Shown: positions 39,201 through 49,270, counted from the stretch's first letter. The stretch is DNA of 64,000 nt from Tiliqua scincoides (GCF_035046505.1 NC_089822.1:100386659-100450658), one strand, 5' to 3'. A program made the numbers and translations. Notes: a model not told the origin generated them from the letters alone.

Positions 39201-41307
39201 GTGCCCCACCCTCAGCATTTAGTTCTTCGAGTGGCTTTACAACACCTTCAACACCTTCATCAAAGTCCACTTCTGATGAAACAAAGTCCACTTCTGGTAA
39301 GGTACAAATTCTATTGCCTTGATTTTTCTGGCTACTGACAGAGAATAGCATCAACTCCTTCTGTTCAGAGAAAAGAGTGGTACTTATGACCTGTTGATGC
39401 AGACATTTGCCTATTCTAAAATATTTTATCCAACCTTTGGTTTAAAGCCTCTCAAGGCAGCATATAGTGTTTTTATTATTTAAAACATTTGTATTCTGCA
39501 TTTTCTTCTTTCATTAGGGGAGACGCTCAAGGCAACTAATATATTAACAGAGGACAATAAAATATCAGTAGAAACTCAACCAACAACATTAAACATCCCT
39601 AATCAAACTAATAAGAATATTGGAAGAGTAAACTAGAGGAAAATGAGTAGGTTAGATAAAGGCTGGTCGGTCCTGGCCCAAGGGCTGAATTCGGGGTTCG
39701 GGCAAATCTTTCCCTCCTTTAACCAACAGTTGAAGTTCTTGCATGCTGTGGGACTTCATGCCCCCAGACCGGGACAACACTTTGGGCAGTCGCGTCTTTG
39801 CAGAAATCTGGGTGCAGTGTCCACCTGGGCATTGAACCATAGACACAACTGGCCAGAGTATTGCATTGTCCCGATCTTGGGACATAAAGTTCCGCAGCAT
39901 GCTGGAACTGTAAGTACTGGTCACGCCAGGAACCACATTCCTGGTGAGCAGTGGTCATGACTTTAACCCGGTGGTGCCCAGATTAATGAAAAATTAGCCC
40001 CAAAGGGTGAATGGAACAAAAACATTTTCAGCAGCTGCCAGAACAATGGTATCATTGGAGAAGATTGTCTAGCGTGTCACCACTAAGCATGTCTCTGCCA
40101 ATGGTGAGACATTGTAAAAAATTCTCTGTTGATCTCAGGCAGTGTCATACAGAGGGAGGCAGTTCTTGGAGCACAGTAATGCCTCCTGTAATGTTATGGG
40201 TATGTTACTAGAAAAAAGAGTGTTGTGTGAAACAGTGCTACAGGAGGTAGTTGTAAGACTGTTGTAATGTAGACTGTACTTTCCAGTGTACTAGGTCAGA
40301 GCCTGCTGCATAATTGACTACTGCTGCCATCACTCCTCTTACATTGCAGTAGTGGAAAATGATGGGATGCATTACTGCTAGTAGGGTGAACCAGAGTGTG
40401 ACTCATCCCTGGGAACTACAGGTTTCTTGTTGAAGATTACATCTAAGGTAGATTGTCTTGCCCACTGTTTCATCTTCTGAAGCATTTCCCAGCAGCAAGT
40501 GATAGGACCCCTGCTAGTCAGATTTGACACTTACAGCCAAGAGTTATACAGTGGGTCGTCTTTATCGGTGGATCTGGCATCCACAGATTTGATCCACCAT
40601 GGTTTCCAGACCTGCATCTGAGGACCCACAGTGTCCGGGAGGTATTTTCCAGAGGTTGTGTCCAGGAGTTCTGAACATTTTAGGCTCCAGAGCCTCAATT
40701 AATTAAGCCCATTTAACTCATTGGGTTGTATCCCAAGTTATCCTTTCAGTCATATAAGGTAGCTTGAGCAGATGAAAGTGGTAGCGCAAGGTCCTGCACT
40801 AAAATTGTTAATTTTGCATACAAAACAGCATAAAACACCACTTTTTTCATGTGCACTTCTTAGGATATAGCCCATGAGCACACATTGTTCTGGATAACCT
40901 TGTCTTCAAGGTTAGTGATATTGTTTGTTGTCCTTTCCAAGTCTACAGAGAGAACCAGACTTCCATTAATTTCATAATTGTCACACTTGTAATAAAATGT
41001 TGTAGTGCCAATGAACGTGGGTTGCATGACTAAAAGTTCTGGATTATGCTTCAGGTCATATAAACTGTATTTAGTTGTAATGTAATGTAATTAGTTGCTA
41101 GAACAATTAAAATATTAGACACTTTATTGCATAAACACATGGTTTACAATGTGTGTTATTGAAATCATTAGTTGGATTATTTATATAGTATCATCTACCT
41201 TGATTTAAATCCATCCTGTTAATTCATTCTTAAAATTACTACACTGTTCACTGACAATACTTTTTCCCCCCATTATAGGTAAAGGAGAAGGAACAAATGG
41301 TAAATGA
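30206..41307 (+). CDS. SARAF: SARAF tandem paralog, intact and diverged
   Basis: Six coding exons join to 301 codons: 30206-30290, 30967-31145, 32081-32444, 34933-35032, 39148-39296 and 41279-41307. All splice sites are GT-AG, and exon phases equal those of the upstream copy. All six luminal cysteines are kept (60, 67, 77, 91, 108, 124). Exon 2 agrees with its sibling at 41 of 60 residues, while the first 46 residues of exon 3 agree at 38. Changes: GWDGYDVQ is GGDGNDVQ; new sequons at N142 (NGS) and N145 (NST) before the membrane helix (about 152-168); CCC at 170-172; GLGAGGLLGYMFG is GLLDGWLLGYLVS; the basic C-terminus is replaced by GKGEGTNGK. An in-frame microduplication adds KSTS in exon 5. 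Likely an ER calcium-entry regulator with altered properties. A decaying copy is less likely, since no stop or frameshift is present. Confidence 0.93.
30498..30893. mobile_element. hAT-type MITE (CAGGGTGACCAGAT ends), with nested short palindrome
   Basis: Perfect 14-bp inverted ends, CAGGGTGACCAGAT and ATCTGGTCACCCTG, bound 396 bp in intron 1 of the second SARAF copy. The flanks GGTGTGGT and GGTGGTGT are similar but not identical. A short palindromic MITE is nested inside at about 30672-30761. Confidence 0.8.
31839..31867. repeat. Perfect 12-bp hairpin in intron 2 of the second SARAF copy
   Basis: AGTAGGGATCAG (31839-31850) and CTGATCCCTACT (31856-31867) are exact inverted copies around GCCTA. 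The sibling intron has the first arm in place (about 17852-17863) but not the second. The second arm therefore looks copied from the first by a template switch. Confidence 0.85.
32765..33100. mobile_element. hAT-type MITE with perfect 8-bp target duplication
   Basis: Ends CAGTGCTATTCAAACT and AGTTTGAGAACCACTG are inverted, and CCATTGAG lies on both sides (32757-32764 and 33101-33108). The element is 336 bp, non-coding, and sits in intron 3 of the second SARAF copy. Confidence 0.92.
33592..33707 (+). repeat. Partial family R repeat
   Basis: It begins TTGGCATCCTTCAGTCTCGG and follows the 13176-13653 element for about 115 bp with several differences, so it is an independent copy. It stops exactly where the copied block at 33708 begins. 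Confidence 0.7.
33708..34417 (+). repeat. Block copied from the LEPROTL1-SARAF intergenic region
   Basis: This block is nearly identical to 12901-13581, including unit A flank, the target-site copy and the first roughly 400 bp of the family R insertion. The only large difference is a small internal GTGCCACACC-type expansion. It lies in intron 3 of the second SARAF copy, far from its paralogous position, and is much more similar than the surrounding duplication. It is therefore a later transfer. Confidence 0.88.
36325..36810. mobile_element. Harbinger-like MITE, family B
   Basis: It begins GGGACTGATCCTAAGCAC after TTA and ends near GAATTGGGTTG. The interior matches the 25612-26127 copy, including the GAGTAGTCCCATTG and GGGGGAAGGGGATGAA segments; the hairpin is decayed here. 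It lies in intron 4 of the second SARAF copy. Confidence 0.6.
36843..37878. mobile_element. hAT-type MITE, GTCTAAAT target duplication, hosting a CR1 insertion
   Basis: Ends CAGTTGTTCCCAACCT and AGGTTGAGTCACTG are inverted. GTCTAAAT lies on both sides (36835-36842 and 37879-37886). The CR1 copy at 36946-37623 is nested inside; without it the element is about 360 bp. The target is the paralog of the site that received the family B MITE at 20837 in unit A. Confidence 0.85.
36946..37623 (+). mobile_element. CR1 LINE, 5'-truncated young copy with octamer tail
   Basis: The copy spans the end of ORF2 (open to 37412, ending [10 protein letters not shown]), the 3' UTR and a tail of about four TTATGTTC units, the CR1 3' signature. 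It is nearly identical to 10986-11732. It is nested in a hAT-type MITE in intron 4 of the second SARAF copy. Confidence 0.94.
38725..38905 (+). mobile_element. tRNA-derived SINE, paralogous to 23528-23720
   Basis: The same SINE in the same intron position and orientation as in the first SARAF gene, with independent decay of both copies. It dates the insertion before the tandem duplication. Confidence 0.7.
39420..39600 (-). repeat. LINE tail fragments, minus strand
   Basis: Two partial copies of the AAGCCTCTCAAGGCAGC / GACGCTCAAGGCAACTAA motif read as the reverse of an L2/CR1-type 3' tail. Similar minus-strand tails occur at 26675-26740 and 32560-32630. Confidence 0.4.
39728..39914. mobile_element. 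Palindromic MITE with ~50-bp inverted arms
   Basis: The left arm (GTTGAAGTTCTTGCATGCTG...GACCGGGACAA) and the right arm (TTGTCCCGATC...CAGCATGCTGGAACTG) are inverted copies with scattered mismatches over about 50 bp, around a loop of about 90 bp. No coding capacity. It is in intron 5 of the second SARAF copy and absent from the much shorter sibling intron. Confidence 0.65.
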
Positions 41308-41328
41308 AGTTTGGCTCCTGAGCAAGTG

Positions 41329-41334
41329 AATAAA
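41329..41334 (+). other. Poly(A) signal candidate of the second SARAF copy
   Basis: AATAAA follows the stop by 21 bases in a context conserved with the first gene (GCAAGTGAATAAAAGCAG). Confidence 0.4.
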
Positions 41335-41589
41335 AGCAGCTGTCCAGCAATTCCAAAACTTGTTTCAAGTTTGCTGGATAACTTGTAAAAAGCTAGCTTT
41401 AGATTCAGTGGTACATATTCATATTTTAGCCTTTTGAATAACAGGTAGCCTTTTAAATTTGAGGTAGAAAGAAATGCTGTTTTGAAAAGAAGAGGAAAAA
41501 GTGGATGCAAAATTTAAATGTGAAACGATTGAGACGTAGAAAGTCCCATTGAAAACTATGAGCCTTATATTATATTTTCAGTGCTTGCT

Positions 41590-42380
41590 AAGTTGTCTGT
41601 GAACCATCGCAGCCATCCCTGCGCCAGCTCAGAGTGCCACAAAAGTGCCATAATGCATGTTTATGGTTACCAGATAGCTGGCTGAGCCAATGTGAAGGCC
41701 CACACCAGCCTGCCTAGCGCTGTATCCCATCATTGCACTGGCTTGCACAGGTAAGCTTGTGCTGGGTGGCACAGGGGCATGGCGAGGATGGCAAGGAGAC
41801 TGTGCTCTTGGGTGGGGGAGGGAGATTGGGCATTGGAGGAGGTGGAACTGGTAACCTAACCCCATTCCTGACTAGTCTGTAACACCAGGCTTCCCAGATT
41901 TTCTAAGAAATGAATAGGACTTACTCCTGAGCAGCTGGAGTCCTCTAAAGTTTCAGAATTCCCTTTTTGTGATAGGCATTTCCATCACTGAAATGAGAGT
42001 TTCCAAAGACTGGGACTTGCCAGCAGTAAGTTTCCTACTGAACAGGGCAAAACTGAATGGGAGGGAGGATGGCAGCCTGGGGGGTAGTTGAGGCCTAGGA
42101 AAGGGGTGAGGACGACAGCAGAGGTTGCTGCCACATCCTAGCTCCCTCTCCTGCCTCAAAATCCTGAACGGGTCTCCTTGGCTCTGTGGCAGTGATTGAG
42201 CTGGCACAGATCTGAGTAGATCCATAGGGCCTGCCAGGGTCTGACACGGGCTAAGGGAACTGATGTTTCCTTACCCCGAGGAGACCTCCGGCTGACTTCC
42301 TGGCCCTGTGTGATACAGCAGCGGCTGGTTCAGTGCCACTGTACTACAGGGTGGGCAGCCCACTTAGGATTAGGCAGCCT
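41590..42380. repeat. Decayed family B MITE sequences in the 3' flank
   Basis: Fragments with the family hairpin remnant (GTGCCACAAAAGTGCC near 41633) and the terminus CACTTAGGATTAGGC near 42361 surround shared flank sequence (41905-42010 matches 25345-25450). Element boundaries could not be fixed. Confidence 0.4.
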
Positions 42381-42600
42381 GACTCCAATCCAGTTTTGGT
42401 AATGCACAATTTATTGTGCATCTTTTGTGATCCTGAATGTGGATATACATCCCAGTTTATATCAGGACTCATCCAGCCAGGTCAGTGGGATATGGATGAA
42501 CATTTTCTTATGGATGGGTGCCTGCATTCAACATCAGCTACTAGTTAACATCAGCTAACTACTTCCTGCCAGAGATCAGGCCACTACTGATGCGTACACC

Positions 42601-43519
42601 TATGGGCTGGGCAGAAATGGGTTAAAACAGTTGAGGAAGGTACTGTCCTCCTCTAGGAAGTTGGAAGAGATGTTCAAGGTTCAGGAAGAGAGTCATTTCA
42701 GTCACCTGAAGATTAACTCCCTTGTAGTGGAACATGTCCTAACACCAAAAAGAATGCATACTCTGCTCATATGGATTCTGAAGGTAGAAAGTTGGTTGCA
42801 ATGGCACAAAAATGTGATGCTACTGGTGCCTTGAACATTAAAATTTCCAGCTTACCTTGCAGGAGAGGATTAGTGTGCATTCTGGGAGAAATCAGTTCAG
42901 TTTTGGAGCAAATAATTATTGGAGGATGATTGCAAGATTATCCAGACTTTTCAATATGAAGCATATAAAGTGACCAAACAACAAATCAGCCCAGTGAAAC
43001 ATCTGGTTGAATGCTTTTCCAAGACCATGGCTGGGTCCATCATTCTGAGGAGGCATGTGTGAATGTGCCCTGCTTCTCTTCTACCAGATACCATTAAAGA
43101 CTGGCTGGTAACTACCTAGAGTAGAAGAATCCAAATATGTCCATTTCAGCACAGGCTGACCAGTAGCCAGGAGCTTTGGAGCTACACCTCTTTCAATGTA
43201 GATGAAACCTTATCTCTGCCACTCAACTGGCCATCCCTCCTCTGCAGCTGCATTAAGCAATCAGGATAGACATAAGAGCAAGTGGGCATGTGGTCTTCAG
43301 AGCTCCAGGCAACCTGTTTTGTGCAATAAGCAACACTGGTTTAATGGTCTTATTCAGTGCATGGCAGCTTCATATGTACAGTTATAATGTCAACAGGGTT
43401 GGCCCGGCTATGAAACTAGCATGAGTGATTTCCTCAGGCTGTTGGGGAGGCAGGTTGGGGAGCTATCTTTGTTTGCCTGCCCTCCAGCCCCCAGTTGCAT
43501 CATCTAGGTCAGTAATGTC
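42601..43519. other. Intergenic, nothing recognised
   Basis: The stretch follows the end of the tandem duplication. No host gene, RNA gene or named repeat was recognised. It begins with GTACACCTATGGGCTGGGCAG, whose reverse complement resembles 56110-56140, so a dispersed repeat end is possible. Confidence 0.45.
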
Positions 43520-44140
43520 CAGTTGGGGGGCAATCATGGAGGCCTCCTCAAGGTTTGTTCCCTTACCTCGCAGCTGCATTGTCCTTATGTCAGAGCTGGA
43601 AAATGGGTTAGGATTGTGCCCTTACTGTATTATTTAGGCTGCAGTCCTATACTCTCCTGGGTATAAACCCTGTTCAGCACCATGGGACTTATTTCTGAGT
43701 AGACATGCATAGGATTATGCTGTCAACGTATTAATTTGCATAAAATACTTTCACATTAGTAAAACAAAAAAGGATCCTAGTGATAATCAACTATCCCAAT
43801 TATTTTACTGTCATTGGCTAGAAAAATGAAAGTCATTAAGTACAGCAAGTCAGGTCCTCTGTGACCTTTGTGTTTCTGAAGTAGTAATATGGATGCTGTA
43901 AACTTAAAACTGCAGGTACAAGGGCCTGCCATTCTCTGCTCAGGACCAGAAATAATGCAGATTTCACAAGGAACCCAATTTATATGAATTTCAGCATCCT
44001 GGGGAGATTAGACTTTGAAACACAATTCTGATGCAGGATCATACACACATGATTGAAACCTGCATAAACAAACAAACAATCCTTGAGCAGTTTAACTGCA
44101 TATCTTTCCCCAGTGCAAATTGCATGAGAATTGTTTCTTC
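43520..44140 (+). repeat. Recent 620-bp direct duplication, copy 1
   Basis: It is nearly identical to 47469-48098, about 3.95 kb downstream. It starts inside a family A MITE (right part only, ending GGATTGTGCCC at 43621), continues through a short palindromic MITE (about 43637-43724) and ends at ATTGTTTCTTC. Because the other copy contains the whole MITE, this copy is more likely the derived one. Confidence 0.9.
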
Positions 44141-46232
44141 CTCCTCGCTGGAGATAAAAAGGGAGCAAGAAACATCTTGGAAGAGGAAGTAGAGAGTGTT
44201 TGCTCTAGCATCTAGCCCACTATTCTTATTTCCTCGATTCTTTGGATCTGACTTCATCCTTTTTTCTTTTCAAATCCAGAGGGAGAGAGAGAGAATGGCA
44301 GCTATACATCTCTGAATAAGTGTGGGGCACACCTCTTCAGGCACGGGGAAGTCTTGGAGTGGCCTTGATCTTTTAAATCCTACTATAATAAGATCATCAA
44401 GGTTTTCCTTTGTGGGGACTATTGAATCTGCCTCATTCTACACCTTAACTTTTGATGACAGCTCACTCTACAGTGTTACTTTGTCACTGGGCAGTAGGCA
44501 AAAGAAAATCCTAGGAACGCCTCTTTCCTTCTCCAAGTCTTTGAGCTAGTCTGCCTTGAAGTCAGGAAATGATAAACCAGTCCAGATACTGAGCAGTAAC
44601 ATGCATGATTTGGTTAGTTCTCGATGCTTATCTAATTATGCACCATTCCTTGGGGTCCGCATAATATGTGCACTGCAGTGCAGCTCATTCTCAGTAGGGT
44701 TTACAGAACTTCCCTTGTGGTCTGCCCCATGTTAACTGGTGGTGGGAGTACCATCTAGATTTTCCACCCAGGCACCAACATGTTTTGGATTAATCCTGTC
44801 AGCCACAGAATGTAAGGCTGCAATATAAAGCATAATCTTGTCTAGGATGGCACAGAAATCCAGGCATACTTAGCTATGCCAACAGTGAGGAACTCCAATT
44901 AAATAGCTCCCCTTTAATGAATAAGAAACATATGAACTTCAGTGAGGTGCCATTTGGCCCTTGTAATCTGAGCACATGGCATTCCTAACCTGAATGCTTC
45001 ATCAGTGAGCAAAGAAGTTACTACAGCAGTAGTATTAAATCCAGGCTATCTGATTGCTGAAAAGATGAGATCTTTAAATATACATTCTGTATACAGTAGT
45101 TCTACACTGTAAACCTCTCAAGTGGACCAATACTTTAAGGGTTAAGCAGATAAGAAAACAGTATTCTTGCTCGGGTTTCCTGTTCACAGATAACCTGATT
45201 AGCTCAGAAATTGGTTAATGGGAGATTTATAAACTCACAGGTGGTTGTGTGGTACCTTCTGAAATCACATTTAGTTCTTGATGTGCAACCTGTTGACCTA
45301 GATATAAATCACTAAATTCCAACGGGCTTACTGCCAAATTGAATTGCGGCTCCAGTAAAGCTGTACTTTGGTGAAATTTTGCAGCATGCAAATATCATAG
45401 GAGGCAAACCCCAAGCTAAAATGGCTTATTTTTGCAGGAGGAAAATCCTGAACACTGTAATGTATTACACTTCAGATCTTCTTAAGAATCCATATGTTCC
45501 ATTTTAATCGTAAAAACATGTTGAGCTTTTATGGAGCTTAATGCTAATTCTGTAAGAGTAAACTTTCATCTTGAGGTTTGCCTCCTTTTTATTTCCATTT
45601 TCTGACAATGTCCACCTGTACTTTTTTCCTGCTTGGTATTATATTTTCTAATATTTTGCTCACTGAGTAGTGGCTGAATTCAGTCCACCCATGGAATGGG
45701 GTGGCCACTTCATGCAGTGAGGCTGGGAGAAGTGGTGGGTAGCAGAGTGTGCTCTGCAGATACCCTGTATCTGCCCATTGAGCTCACCAGCCACCTGTCT
45801 CGCCTCAGTTGGGTCCATCAACACCTCTTTGTTCATGCTTCTCTAGGGCCAGTTGGCAGGGGAAACACTGGTGAGGATTCTTGGTCCAAGAGGAACTGTA
45901 ATAAGTGTTGCTACTTCCTGTTCCCACTAATTCCCCAGAACTTCGGATGGTTCTGAGCAGGAAGAGGAAACGGCAATAGTGACAGACCAGCAGTGACAGC
46001 TGCTGGTCTTTTGAGACTGAGATATGACAAATTCTCAGCCCAGGAAGAGCTGCTGCCAGCTACTGAGGCTCTCTTATTCCTACTGACTCCTTAGACTTCA
46101 GGTGACCAATGGAGGGAGAGAAAATAAGTGTGAATTGACTTGGGACAAGTGCCCTTTACAAACTTGAGGGCACTATAATGGGTAACTTTGCATGAAGGGA
46201 GAGCTTATGGTGCTGCCCTAAGCACAGCTAAA
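44141..46232. other. Intergenic, nothing recognised
   Basis: AT-rich sequence with only short chance frames. I see no exon-like segment, RNA gene or repeat family that I can name. Confidence 0.45.
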
Positions 46233-46330
46233 CCTTGGTGCAGGCCTGCTTATACCAAGCTGCCTTATGCTGAGGAAGACCATTGGTCCACTCTAAATGC
46301 ATATGCAATCTGCTTGGAATTGACATCTGT
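46233..46330 (-). repeat. tRNA-SINE 3' part, minus strand
   Basis: ATACCAAGCTGCCTTATGCT followed by GACCATTGGTCCACTCTAA is the reverse complement of the 3' body of the same SINE family as 23528-23720. The tRNA-like head is missing. Confidence 0.55.
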
Positions 46331-47401
46331 TCAGTTTTTGCCCTCTGCATCAGACCACTGGAAGTTTCAGAAGGAGATGTGATAGTTCTTTATCTCCTTA
46401 CAGGGCACCACTTGAATTGTTAGGGGACTGGTTTTCTTGTTACATGTGCCATTACTATTCTGTGTTCTCATGTGTAGTCTGGCTCTTTTGAGGCTCTGCC
46501 ATTTGACTGAGTGCAGCTCATTGAGCCACTGCTGCCTCACCCTCCCGCTGCCTCTAGTATCAAGGAAAACCATTCACAACAAACTGGGAAGCATCAGCTA
46601 TGGGCATAACAAAGGCTAAATTAGTTAGCTTTATAAGCTGGAGCAAGCCCCAGAGAATTCTTTGGCCCCAGTGCATCAGGGAGTGGTCTTTATGCTCTGG
46701 CCTGATACTTTCCTCACACCTAATACAGTATGCCTCTGCAATACTGAAATCATTGCACTTTTGCTGCTTTGCCTCTGCCAAGATCACTGCATTCCTGAGC
46801 ACCTCTATCTGCATTTCAATAGCTTCTGTGGTTAAATGTTAATTTAACTGACATCTGATAATACATCTTTTGCTGGAGAATCAGCAGGGAACTCATAGTG
46901 AATGCGTTACAGCTGAAACATCTGGGGAACCAGACAGAGAAACAAACAGCATTCATCTTCAGGGACTGATCAGACTTCAAACTCTGAAGCCTGAACTAGA
47001 CTGGGCTGTTGGCAGCTGCTCCATAACACACACACATCCTGCTTTCAGTTTGTTTAGCGGTTGCTGTAATGCAGTTTACTGAGCTGGTTTAAAAAGGAAT
47101 GGGATATTCCCTAGATGAAGATGCATTTTGAATGTATTGACATCAACTGATTGAGAGACAGCCCATGTTTTTGGTCCTACCTAGCTCTGTCCTAACAAGA
47201 GCTCCTTCACATAGGAGGTGCTGCTGTCAGGAGACTTTTACATACAGATTCTAGTAGGCTAGGCAATCAAGGTAAGATCTATAACCAGACATTTTGTAAT
47301 GATAGGGTCCAAATGTAGGTGGGGAAGTGGGGAGCAGCATAATTAATTGTTGTGAAGCACCAAAATGAAACAAAACTAATTCAATATGTTTAATATATTT
47401 A
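46331..47401. other. Intergenic, nothing recognised
   Basis: Short frames occur on both strands (for example the 84-codon minus-strand frame ending at 46560), but none shows family resemblance or a splice context. I treat them as chance. Confidence 0.4.
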
Positions 47402-47580
47402 GGGTGCAATCCTAACCCACTTTCCAGCATTGGCATAGCTGTGCCTGTGGGGCATATGCTGCATCTTGCAGTTGGGGGGCAATCATGGAGGCCTCCTCAA
47501 GGTAAGGCAATGTTTGTTCCCTTACCTCGCAGCTGCATTGTCCTTATGTCAGAGCTGGAAAATGGGTTAGGATTGTGCCC
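47402..47580. mobile_element. Harbinger-like MITE, family A, TTA target duplication
   Basis: Ends GGGTGCAATCCTAACCCAC and GGGTTAGGATTGTGCCC are inverted. TTA lies at 47399-47401 and at 47581-47583. The element is 179 bp and complete; its right part is also contained in the 620-bp duplication. Confidence 0.88.
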
Positions 47581-48098
47581 TTACTGTATTATTTAGGCTG
47601 CAGTCCTACACTCTCCTGGGTATAAGCCCTGTTCAACACCATGGGACTTATTTCTGAGTAGACATGCATAGGATTATGCTGTCAACGTATTAATTTGCAT
47701 AAAATACTTTCACATTAGTAAAACAAAAAAGGATCCTAGTGATAATCAACTATCCCAATTATTTTACTGTCATTGGCTAGAAAAATGAAAGTCATTAAGT
47801 ACAGCAAGTCAGGTCCTCTGTGACCTTTGTGCTTCTGAAGTAGTAATATGGATGCTGTAAACTAAAACTGCAGGTACAAGGGCCTGCCATTCTCTGCTCA
47901 GGACCAGAAATAATGCAGATTTCACAAGGAACCCAATTTATATGAACTTCAGCATCCTGGGGAGATTAGACTTTGAAACACAATTCTGATGCAGGATCAT
48001 ACACACATGATTGAAACCTGCATAAACAAACAAACAGTCCTTGAGCAGTTTAACTGCATATCTTTCCCGAGTGCAAATTGCATGAGAATTGTTTCTTC
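47469..48098 (+). repeat. Recent 620-bp direct duplication, copy 2 (likely source)
   Basis: The partner of 43520-44140, with only a few substitutions and a 10-bp difference in the MITE part (GTAAGGCAATG present here). After ATTGTTTCTTC the sequences diverge completely. Confidence 0.9.
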
Positions 48099-48281
48099 TT
48101 TGATAATTTTTGCAATATACACCAGCACTCACTTAGATCCCATTCAAAAACATGCATTGTGGTGCTATAAAGCCTGAGACATTCAAGAGATCACTGTAGT
48201 GTTTGGTAAAATGATATCTCATTACTGTACAACAGTGGTTCCAATACGTTTTCAGCTGGCAGCTACCTTGATGTGCTAGAC

Positions 48282-48560
48282 CAGGGGTGTCCAGACATTT
48301 TGGCAGGAGGGCCACATTATCTCTCAGACATTAATTTACGTTTTAAATTTGAATAAATTTGAATAAATTTCCATGAATGAATATATTAGAGATGGAACTT
48401 ATATGAATGAATGAAATTCTTGCGATAGCTCGAGGCCTATAAAAGGCCTTGCGCAAAGTAAGGCTGGCCTTTGCTGTTGCTTCACAGATGTGAAACAGCA
48501 AGCAGCAGAGAGAAAACTTGGCCTGCAGCTCACGCGAGAGATTGAATAGTTGGCGCTTGT
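48282..48560. repeat. hAT-type MITE fragment (CAGGGGTGTCCAGAC end)
   Basis: One terminus, CAGGGGTGTCCAGACATTTT, and the adjacent GGAGGGCCACATTATCTC are typical of hAT-derived repeats. The opposite end is not found, so the copy is truncated. Confidence 0.5.
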
Positions 48561-48579
48561 GCTGAGAACAGTTGCGTTG

Positions 48580-49270
48580 GGCCCAGGCCTATGAGAGGAA
48601 TTTTAGCAGGGGGTACAAAGTTTCTTCGGGGCCCTTCCCAAAGGGGAAGGGCGGCAATGGGGGCAGGCAGATGGGGGGGGGGAATAGGGCAAGGGGAGGG
48701 TGTTGACAGCCACAATTATCTTTGGAGCTCAGGGCTACTAGGCTTCTTGATGCAGAGCCCAGGTCTACCCAAACATGCAGCATTGGCAACTAGATAAAGT
48801 AATATGGAGAACCAAACACACTCTTAAGCCTCTCTAAAATTTTTGAAATACAGAAAATTTGATTGCAGAAAATGAGCATCATTGTATTTAGGCTCACACT
48901 AGAATGGATCAAAATGAACTTCTGCAGCAGCTGTAGCCCTACAGCTGGGTCTCTGAGCTTCTATACACTCCTTGATGGTTTTGGGATCCACAAGACAAAC
49001 TGTAGCAGGCCAGTTTCCTTCCAGATTTGACACTGTGTTAAGGAGGGCCATGGGTGCTTTCCTGGGCCTGGTGTGTATGGCTTGCAGCAGCAGTTAACAC
49101 TGCATGCACGTGGTTGTGTCTCAGCATTATGCGCTGGCAGCGAGTTCAGGTGAGACAGGAAAATATCAGGCCCCAGGAACTTTCTGGGCCCCCTCTTTTG
49201 GCTCCTGGGCCCCATAGAGGCCTCCGGAAGCGAGAGGGTGTTGCTCTGGGCGCCGGGACTCCCTGGTATG
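48580..49270. repeat. G/C-rich interspersed repeat pieces, unclassified
   Basis: The pieces GGGGTACAAAGTTTCTTCGG and GGCCCCAGGAACTTTCTGGG recur in the opposite orientation at 50040-50400 (AAGAAACTTTGTACCCCC, CCCAGAAATTTCCTGCG). This shows a dispersed family, but I cannot name it or set its ends. Confidence 0.4.

Larger units (their letters stand above)
27575..42600. repeat. Tandem segmental duplication, unit B
   Basis: This is the derived copy of unit A in the same orientation. It starts with a CpG-poor version of the edge of the LEPROTL1 promoter (27575-27620) and ends near 42600, past a shared 3'-flank block. Insertions private to this unit are 29116-29301, 30498-30893, 32765-33100, 33592-34417, 36325-36810, 36843-37878 and 39728-39914. 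The spacer between units (26460-27575) has no counterpart left of unit A. Confidence 0.88.

Noticed and set aside
30206-41307. Second SARAF copy as a pseudogene
   Set aside because: All exons, splice sites and phases are intact with no premature stop; the promoter is also retained.
46560-46814. 84-codon minus-strand frame
   Set aside because: No family resemblance, no splice context, and the length is within chance expectation.
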